Part shown: positions 62,901 to 64,000 of the stretch, piece by piece
How positions within the stretch are numbered: the stretch's first letter is position 1
Layout of the letters: each line of letters opens with the position of its first letter
NCBI RefSeq assembly: GCF_004341365.1
Contig: NZ_SLXH01000003.1
Coordinates: 1-64,000, forward strand
DNA: 64,000 nt
Reading direction: 5' to 3'
Origin: Simplicispira metamorpha
GTDB taxonomy: Bacteria > Pseudomonadota > Gammaproteobacteria > Burkholderiales > Burkholderiaceae_C
Program-made: the position numbers and the translations under genes
Notes under the pieces: generated by a model
Told to the model about the DNA's origin: nothing
The model's database searches: none
Seen by the model: only the letters and a program-made list of their open reading frames with translations

Positions 62901-64000
62901 TCAGGCGATGTGCAAGGCTTTGAGGATGGGCAACTGTTTCTGGGCAAAGCGGTTGGCCTGCGCGGTGAGTTCGGCCAACTGTTCTTGGGCGGTATCGAGC
63001 GCCTTGCCTTCCTTGACCAAACGCTGGCCCTGCGTGGTCAGCAGTTTGTACACGAACTGTGCCCACTCAGCGGGTTGTTGGTGGTTCTGCGCCCGTGCCA
63101 GCAAAAAGAGCTGGTGAAAGCGCGGTACGGCGATGCCTCCACCCGTGACCGGGCTGGCCAGGTAGACCAGTTCACTGCTGCTGCGTGCCTTGTGCATCAG
63201 CAGCGCATTGAGGCGTTCGGTAGCCCGCTTGGTTGTGGCAATGTGGGCATCGCTTTGCACCGCCGCCAAAGCACCCGTACCACTCAGCACCACCACCGCC
63301 TGCTGTATCTGCGCGAAGGACACCTGTAGTGCCTGTTCCAGCTGCGCCAGCGACCTGGGTTGGTGGTCAGCAAATTGGTCAAGGATCCGTCCGTAGATTG
63401 CCTCCTGCAACGTCGCCTGGCCCAGGTTGCCCGCGACTTTGAGGCTGACTTCAGCGCGTGGCTGAATCAGGATGAAACGCTGCGAGCGCAGCGCCTCAGC
63501 CTGCTCCAGGGGCGACAGTTGGCGCGCACCCTTCACCCAATAATCCTTGCGGAACTGCTGGTTTACGCAGAAGTCGCGCACAGTCTGCCGGAACATGGGG
63601 TCAGGAATGCTGGTTAGCAGGGCCTGCTGCTCAGTGGTGAGGTGCAGCGTATCAATCGCCTCCAGGTAGTTGGCCGAGCAGGCCCACTGCAACTTGGCTG
63701 GTGCCAGCCATTGCGCCATCTTGGTAAAAGACATGGGCATCCAGTCGCGATTGAAATACTCGTGGGCCACATAGTTGCGGTTTTGCTCCGTGATCTTCTT
63801 GACGCGACTTGCCACCTGCGGGTTGGCTTTGGCGTACGAGGGGTTGGTGGCCAGCAGTTTTTCGGCAAAAGCCAGGGCTGCGTTAATGCGGGGCACGATG
63901 CCTTGGCCGGGTGCCCCCATGACGTCGCTGTGTTCGGTCAGCAAATCGCGCATGGGCACCATGGCGGCCCAGCCGGGCTGGGTGTTGTAGCTGATATAGA
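62901..64000 (-). CDS. SAM-dependent methyltransferase with C-terminal regulatory domain (5' end outside the window)
   Basis: The visible 366 codons correspond to the part after the Rossmann methyltransferase domain. YNTQPGWAAMVPMRDLL, near the window edge, is typical of the junction before the PF10119 methyltransferase regulatory domain, followed by VAHEYFNRDWMPMSFTKMA and a long helical C-terminus. The frame is open to base 64000, so the gene continues on the minus strand past the edge and the SAM-binding motifs are not in view. Such proteins are common in flagellin and polysaccharide modification clusters. The acceptor is not known. Confidence 0.8.
   Translation of the reverse strand, partial: YISYNTQPGWAAMVPMRDLLTEHSDVMGAPGQGIVPRINAALAFAEKLLATNPSYAKANPQVASRVKKITEQNRNYVAHEYFNRDWMPMSFTKMAQWLAPAKLQWACSANYLEAIDTLHLTTEQQALLTSIPDPMFRQTVRDFCVNQQFRKDYWVKGARQLSPLEQAEALRSQRFILIQPRAEVSLKVAGNLGQATLQEAIYGRILDQFADHQPRSLAQLEQALQVSFAQIQQAVVVLSGTGALAAVQSDAHIATTKRATERLNALLMHKARSSSELVYLASPVTGGGIAVPRFHQLFLLARAQNHQQPAEWAQFVYKLLTTQGQRLVKEGKALDTAQEQLAELTAQANRFAQKQLPILKALHIA

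Overview
The window looks like chromosome of a GC-rich betaproteobacterium of the order Burkholderiales, most likely family Comamonadaceae (Acidovorax/Comamonas-like). This rests on the gene neighbourhoods (leuC-leuD-leuB, rpsF-priB-rpsR-rplI-dnaB, alaA-hom-thrC-mobB-moeA-moaD-moaE-clpB), the protein families, and many short intergenic palindromes with the core GATAGCTGC..GCGC. No genus can be fixed by reading alone. Genes are tightly packed and no gene-free stretch reaches 300 bases.

Layout. 1-5 kb: the end of a dihydrodipicolinate-reductase-like gene, then on the minus strand a LysR regulator and the leucine genes leuC, an entericidin-like lipoprotein, leuD and leuB. 5-10.6 kb: a beta-CASP metallo-hydrolase and the heat-shock operon grpE-dnaK-dnaJ behind a sigma-32 promoter. 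10.7-14.9 kb: the S6/PriB/S18/L9 operon and replicative helicase dnaB, which carries a 351-residue intein with class 3 signatures in its Walker A motif. 15-18 kb: a PIN-PhoH ATPase, a PrxQ/BCP peroxiredoxin and an Mth938-like protein. 18-29.4 kb: alanine and threonine synthesis (alaA, hom, thrC), molybdenum cofactor genes (mobB, moeA, moaD, moaE), three small unknown proteins, clpB behind its own sigma-32 promoter and a small membrane protein. 29.4-34.3 kb: an aldehyde dehydrogenase, a hybrid histidine kinase with a LuxR-type regulator, an orphan Ig/VCBS-like protein and a VF530 protein. 34.3-37.4 kb: bacterioferritin divergent from ahpC-ahpF, with an OxyR-like site between them. 37.4-44.9 kb: a haem uptake operon (TonB receptor, HmuY-like lipoprotein, 24-codon leader ORF, hmuS, hmuT, hmuU, hmuV) behind a Fur-like box. 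45-51 kb: ppsR divergent from ppsA, followed by a DUF4212/cation-acetate symporter pair. 51-52 kb: FKBP isomerase, HxlR regulator and tRNA-Arg(UCU). 52.2-64 kb: a minus-strand glycan or protein-glycosylation cluster that runs off the right edge.

How the genes work together. Stress proteins dominate the left and centre (DnaK/DnaJ/GrpE, ClpB, AhpC/AhpF, BCP, bacterioferritin). The iron side pairs haem import and breakdown with iron storage and peroxide defence. PpsA with its regulator and a predicted acetate symporter suggests gluconeogenic growth on acetate. The right-hand cluster can make UDP-glucuronate and UDP-xylose (Ugd, UXS) and probably a CDP-activated small unit (TagD-like cytidylyltransferase, LicD-like transferase). 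It also carries an OGT-type transferase, a glycosyltransferase/methyltransferase fusion and a methyltransferase.

The most notable items are the class 3 intein, the 24-codon ORF coupled to hmuS, the GAPDH-like/TagD-like/LicD-like trio, the EF-hand symporter, the orphan Ig-like gene at 33.4 kb, and the palindrome family that also appears inside coding sequences.
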